Origin: Mesorhizobium sp.
Lineage (GTDB): Bacteria; Pseudomonadota; Alphaproteobacteria; Rhizobiales; Rhizobiaceae
Direction of reading: 5' to 3'
Assembly (NCBI GenBank): GCA_030698645.1
Contig: JAUYMV010000766.1
Location: 1 to 9,124 of the forward strand
DNA: 9,124 bases
The notes beneath the pieces were generated by a model. It was given only the letters and a program-made list of their open reading frames with translations. It did no database searches and was not told the origin of the DNA. Positions 6,649 to 9,124 of this stretch are shown here, piece after piece. Numbering within the stretch: position 1 is the stretch's first letter; each line of letters begins with the position of its first letter. The translations under genes were made by a program, and so were the position numbers.

Positions 6649-7572
6649 ATGCGCTGGAGAGGTCGTCGTCAGAGCAACAATGTCGAGGATTTGCGCGGCC
6701 AGGGCGGCGGCCTGGGCAATAGCGGGCTCGGCCGCGGCGGCGGATTCCGCATTCCGGTCGGCGGCGCCACCGGCGGCGGCGGCATTTCGGGCATCATCAT
6801 CCTGGTCGTGATCTTCTTCGCGCTGCGCGCCTGCGGCATCGACCCGATGGAAATCCTCAGCGGCGGCGATCCGGCGGGTCCCGGCCAGAGCCAGGTCCAG
6901 CCGGGCGATCCGGCGACGACGAGCGCGCGGCCGAGCGACGAGATGAGCCAGTTCGTGGCGACCGTGCTCGCCGAAACCGAAGACGTCTGGAACGGCATCT
7001 TCCAGGCCGAGGGCCGGACCTATACCGAGCCGTCGCTGGTGCTGTTCTCGAACCAGGTGCGTTCGGCCTGCGGTTCCGCCTCGTCGGCCTCCGGGCCGTT
7101 CTACTGTCCGGGCGACCGGAAGGTTTATATCGACCTCGCCTTCTACGACCAGCTGGCGCGCCAGTTTGGCGCGGCTGGCGACTTCGCGCAGGCCTATGTG
7201 CTGGCGCACGAGGTCGGCCATCACGTGCAGAACCTGACCGGCGTGCTGCCGAAGTTCAACCAGATGCGCCAGCAGATGAGCGAGGTCGAGGCCAACCGGA
7301 TGTCGACGCGCGTCGAACTGCAGGCCGACTGCTTCGCCGGGATCTGGGGCCATTTCACCGACCAGAAGGGACTCTTGGAGGCGGGCGATCTCGAAGAGGC
7401 GCTGAACGCCGCGAACAAGATCGGCGACGACACGCTGCAGAAGAAGACGCAAGGCTATGTCGTGCCCGACAGCTTCAACCACGGCACGTCGGCGCAACGC
7501 CAGAAATGGTTCAAGCGCGGCTTCGACTCGGGCAAGCTCGCCGACTGCGACACGTTCAACAACCCGATCTGA
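6649..7572 (+). CDS. Membrane-anchored neutral zinc metallopeptidase (YpfJ family)
   Basis: The 307-residue product begins with a basic, glycine-rich cytoplasmic tail (MRWRGRRQSNNVEDLRGQGG, then GLG/GGG runs to residue 45). One hydrophobic segment follows at about 46-61 (ISGIIILVVIFFALRA), then a flexible Pro/Ser/Asp linker and the peptidase domain from about residue 100. The zinc site is HEVGHH at 187-192, with Glu188 as the catalytic base. The third ligand is probably Glu223 in VELQADCFAGIW, the family's second signature. The Cys pair near SACGSASS...FYCPGD and the late Cys in DCDTF could form disulfides, which suits a periplasmic domain. Length and both motifs match the zinc_peptidase/YpfJ family (PF04228); its substrates are not established. 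ATG 6649 follows AAGAGG at 6635-6640. The gene stands alone after the ABC operon, and a stem-loop at 7590-7610 follows its stop. Confidence 0.92.
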   Translation: MRWRGRRQSNNVEDLRGQGGGLGNSGLGRGGGFRIPVGGATGGGGISGIIILVVIFFALRACGIDPMEILSGGDPAGPGQSQVQPGDPATTSARPSDEMSQFVATVLAETEDVWNGIFQAEGRTYTEPSLVLFSNQVRSACGSASSASGPFYCPGDRKVYIDLAFYDQLARQFGAAGDFAQAYVLAHEVGHHVQNLTGVLPKFNQMRQQMSEVEANRMSTRVELQADCFAGIWGHFTDQKGLLEAGDLEEALNAANKIGDDTLQKKTQGYVVPDSFNHGTSAQRQKWFKRGFDSGKLADCDTFNNPI

Positions 7573-7589
7573 GGCAGGATGGGGTCTCC

Positions 7590-7610
7590 CGTCGCGCCCG
7601 CGGCGCGACG
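7590..7610 (+). terminator. GC-rich stem-loop after the metallopeptidase gene
   Basis: CGTCGCGC at 7590-7597 pairs exactly with GCGCGACG at 7603-7610. The inner C7598-G7602 pair extends it to 9 bp with a 3-base loop. It lies 17 bases past the stop. No T-tract follows, so it may only slow polymerase or protect the 3' end, but the position suits a transcript end before the next gene. Confidence 0.4.
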
Positions 7611-7696
7611 CGGGCAGGCGGGTCGCGGAACCTGGCGGCGCGTTGTCGATTGTAGTTCAGGGTCTCCCGCGGAGGCTGCCGACCGGGGCCGTCCAG

Positions 7697-8284
7697 ATGC
7701 CGCTGCTACGCAACACGATGACCATGGCTATCGGCCTTGCCGGCGCGGCGTCGCTGTCGCAGGCGCCCGAATTCGCGCAGCAATATCGCCAGCGGCTCGG
7801 CGGCGCCTTGCAGGAGCTGAGCCAGGTGGTTGCCGATTTCGACGCGGACGCCGCCAGGAACGGCATGAGCCGCGCCGAGGCGCTGGCGCTTCACCTGCGA
7901 TCGCCGGAGAACCTGTTTCGCGACCGCGGCACGCGCATGCAGCGCACGATCGAACGGCAGGAGGTGCTCGAGGGCCAGGCCGCCTGGTTCGCCTCGCTGC
8001 CGCCGGCGGCACGGCCGCTGGCGATCGCGCGCGGCTACGATTCGGCGCTGCTCGACGGGCTGTGGCGCGACTACGAGCCCGGCCTGCCGCTGACGCCGCA
8101 GGGCGCGCTGTGGGCGGCCGCGGGTTTCGGTCTTGGCGCGGTACTCGTCATCCTGCTGACCATGCCCTACCAGCGCTGGCGCCGCCGCCGGCGGCTGGCG
8201 CGCGAGATGCGCGAGCGCGCGGCGATGCAGGAGAAGCTTTCCCAGCAGCGTGGCGGAGAATCGCGGAGCGCGGCGCGGCCGTAA
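7697..8284 (+). CDS. DUF2937-like membrane protein, function unknown
   Basis: The 195-residue product resembles the DUF2937 family, whose N-terminal signature SQAPEFAQQYRQRLGGAL is present at residues 21-38. A short hydrophobic N-terminus (about 10-20) precedes it. The middle part is helical and rich in charged residues. A strong membrane segment lies at about 137-156 (ALWAAAGFGLGAVLVILL), followed by a very basic tail (RWRRRRRLAREMRERAAMQE). This topology puts the conserved middle in the periplasm and both ends at or in the membrane, with the basic tail inside. ATG 7697 gives the expected family N-terminus, but only a weak GGGG precedes it; GGAGG at 7671-7674 is too distant for it, so a non-ATG start at CTG 7676 is possible. 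No function is known for the family. It lies 124 bases after the metallopeptidase gene and may be transcribed with it or alone. Confidence 0.78.
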   Translation: MPLLRNTMTMAIGLAGAASLSQAPEFAQQYRQRLGGALQELSQVVADFDADAARNGMSRAEALALHLRSPENLFRDRGTRMQRTIERQEVLEGQAAWFASLPPAARPLAIARGYDSALLDGLWRDYEPGLPLTPQGALWAAAGFGLGAVLVILLTMPYQRWRRRRRLAREMRERAAMQEKLSQQRGGESRSAARP

Positions 8285-8313
8285 CTGTCGCCGCCGCCTC
8301 AAAACGGGCGTTT

Positions 8314-8364
8314 CCTCTCCCCCACATCGTGGGGGAGAGGTGGCCCGTAGGGCCGGTGAGGGGG
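8314..8364 (+). repeat. Bipartite palindromic intergenic repeat, copy 1 (rhizobial REP/RIME-like)
   Basis: CCTCTCCCCCAC at 8314-8325 pairs perfectly with GTGGGGGAGAGG at 8329-8340 (12 bp, loop ATC). A second stem follows, GGCCC-GTA-GGGCC at 8342-8354, and then GGTGAGGGGG at 8355-8364. This arrangement, a CCTCTCCCC hairpin, a short variable hairpin and a GGTGAGGGG end, resembles short palindromic elements scattered between genes in Rhizobiales genomes. The family name is by resemblance only. Confidence 0.8.
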
Positions 8365-8423
8365 TGCTTCGACGCTGCAAGAATTGGCGTCTTTTATCCT
8401 TTTCGCGGGCCCGTCGCCGCCGC

Positions 8424-8478
8424 CCCCCTCACCGCTTCGCTGCGCTCGGCACCTCTCCCCCACTTCGTAGGGGAGAGG
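8424..8478 (-). repeat. Bipartite palindromic intergenic repeat, copy 2, inverted
   Basis: Read on the minus strand this is the same element as copy 1: a CCTCTCCCC hairpin (8452-8478, 12-bp stem with one mismatch at 8461/8469), a different middle segment, and then GGTGAGGGGG (plus-strand CCCCCTCACC at 8424-8433). The ends are conserved between the copies while the middle differs. Because the copies face each other, the 10-bp ends and the hairpin arms can also pair across the 59-base gap to make one long structure. Confidence 0.8.
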
Positions 8479-8539
8479 AAACGCGCGTCCTGGCGCGGCG
8501 CGGCATGGACGAGATAAATCGCAGAAGGTGTCCCCGTCC

Positions 8540-9124
8540 CTACCGCTCGCTCAGCGCCTCTTCGCCGCGCCGCGCGCGGATCAGGTTGACGAAGCGGCGG
8601 AAGAGATAGTGCGAGTCCTGCGGGCCGGGGGAGGCTTCGGGGTGGTGCTGCACCGAGAAGACCGGCCGGCCGTCGAGCGCGATGCCGCAGTTGGAGCCGT
8701 CGAAGAGCGAGACATGGGTTTCGGTGACGCCTTCGGGCAGCGAGTCCCGGTCGACGGCGAAACCGTGGTTCATCGAGACGATCTCGACCTTGCCCGTCGT
8801 GTGGTCCTTGACCGGATGGTTGGCGCCATGGTGGCCCTGGTGCATCTTGACCGTCTGGCCGCCGAGCGCCAGCGCCAGCATCTGGTGGCCGAGGCAGATG
8901 CCGAAGACCGGCAGTTCGGTCTTCAGCAGGTCCTGGATCACCGGCACGGCATAGTCGCCGGTCGCTGCCGGGTCGCCGGGACCATTGGAGAGGAAGACGC
9001 CGTCCGGCTGCATGGCCAAAATGGCGTCGGCGCCGGTCGAGGCCGGCACGACGGTGACCTTGGCGCCGAGGCCGGAGAGCAGGCGCAATATGTTGCGCTT
9101 GACGCCGTAGTCGATGGCGACGAC
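8540..9124 (-). CDS. carA: Carbamoyl-phosphate synthase small (glutaminase) subunit, C-terminal 194 residues
   Basis: The reading frame runs in from the right edge of the window and stops at TAG (8542-8540 on the minus strand), so the 5' part of the gene is missing. The visible 194 residues are the class-I glutamine amidotransferase domain of CarA. They open with [12 protein letters not shown], then SNGPGDPAA, the nucleophile elbow FGICLGHQ with its Cys, the CarA-typical MNHGFAVD, and [10 protein letters not shown] with the catalytic His and Glu. The enzyme removes ammonia from glutamine and passes it to CarB, which makes carbamoyl phosphate for pyrimidines and arginine. All visible catalytic residues are intact. 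The first residues in the window are internal to the protein, and the gene extends at least as far again to the right. It converges on the DUF2937-like gene across the palindromic repeat region. carB is not visible. Confidence 0.96.
   Translation of the reverse strand, partial: VVAIDYGVKRNILRLLSGLGAKVTVVPASTGADAILAMQPDGVFLSNGPGDPAATGDYAVPVIQDLLKTELPVFGICLGHQMLALALGGQTVKMHQGHHGANHPVKDHTTGKVEIVSMNHGFAVDRDSLPEGVTETHVSLFDGSNCGIALDGRPVFSVQHHPEASPGPQDSHYLFRRFVNLIRARRGEEALSER

Larger units (their letters stand above)
8285..8539. other. 255-base non-coding region between convergent genes, dominated by a repeat pair
   Basis: This is the longest stretch without a gene. It lies between the DUF2937-like gene (plus) and carA (minus), so both transcripts end here. 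It holds two inverted copies of a palindromic element (8314-8364 and 8424-8478) with 59 bases between them, then 61 unremarkable GC-rich bases up to the carA stop. The paired stems could terminate transcription from either side. I see no small gene or RNA in it. Confidence 0.75.

Noticed and set aside
7579..8517. 312-codon plus-strand frame starting 7 bases after the metallopeptidase stop
   Set aside because: It overlaps the DUF2937-like gene out of frame, has no recognisable segment and reads through the palindromic repeats. The DUF2937 signature supports the other frame.

Overview
The window is GC-rich, with the codon bias, gene families and intergenic palindromes typical of an alphaproteobacterium, most likely Hyphomicrobiales (rhizobial or Phyllobacteriaceae-like). 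BetI/ChoX-type choline genes, a neutral zinc metallopeptidase followed by a DUF2937-like gene, and a carA gene beside a rhizobial-type intergenic palindrome all fit. The assignment is by family resemblance only. There is no sign of a phage, insertion sequence, CRISPR array, tRNA or rRNA.

Layout. (1) 1-192 is the 3' end of an EAL-domain (cyclic-di-GMP phosphodiesterase) gene. (2) 201-815 (minus) is a BetI-type TetR repressor, transcribed divergently from a choline-binding-protein gene (choX-like, 946-1890). The intergenic region carries a perfect 9-bp inverted repeat, several ATTG/CAAT boxes and a second perfect palindrome, so it looks like a BetI-type operator/promoter. The choX-like gene overlaps an alpha/beta-hydrolase gene (1887-2705) by 4 nt. 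No choline permease or ATPase and no betA/betB/betC lies in the window. (3) 2842-6536 is a complete ABC importer of the Fe3+/aminoethylphosphonate/thiamine class: periplasmic binding protein, double-length fused permease and ATPase. A strong hairpin sits at the binding-protein/permease junction. (4) 6649-7572 is a membrane-anchored YpfJ-type zinc metallopeptidase, followed by a DUF2937-like membrane protein (7697-8284). (5) 8285-8539 is non-coding and holds two inverted copies of a bipartite palindromic repeat. (6) 8540-9124 (minus) is the 3' part of carA.

How the genes may work together. BetI represses choline genes and is relieved by choline in enterobacteria; here it probably controls the choX-hydrolase pair. 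The hydrolase could act on a choline ester or on another small ester taken up by the same route; that is inference. The second ABC system is self-contained. Its binding protein has Asp-Phe where ferric-binding relatives have a Tyr pair, so an iron label would be unsafe. The remaining genes are ordinary chromosomal housekeeping or accessory genes. The longest stretch without a gene is the 255-bp repeat region at 8285-8539. The most useful second looks are the betI/choX/hydrolase unit with its operator region and the hairpin at the permease start.
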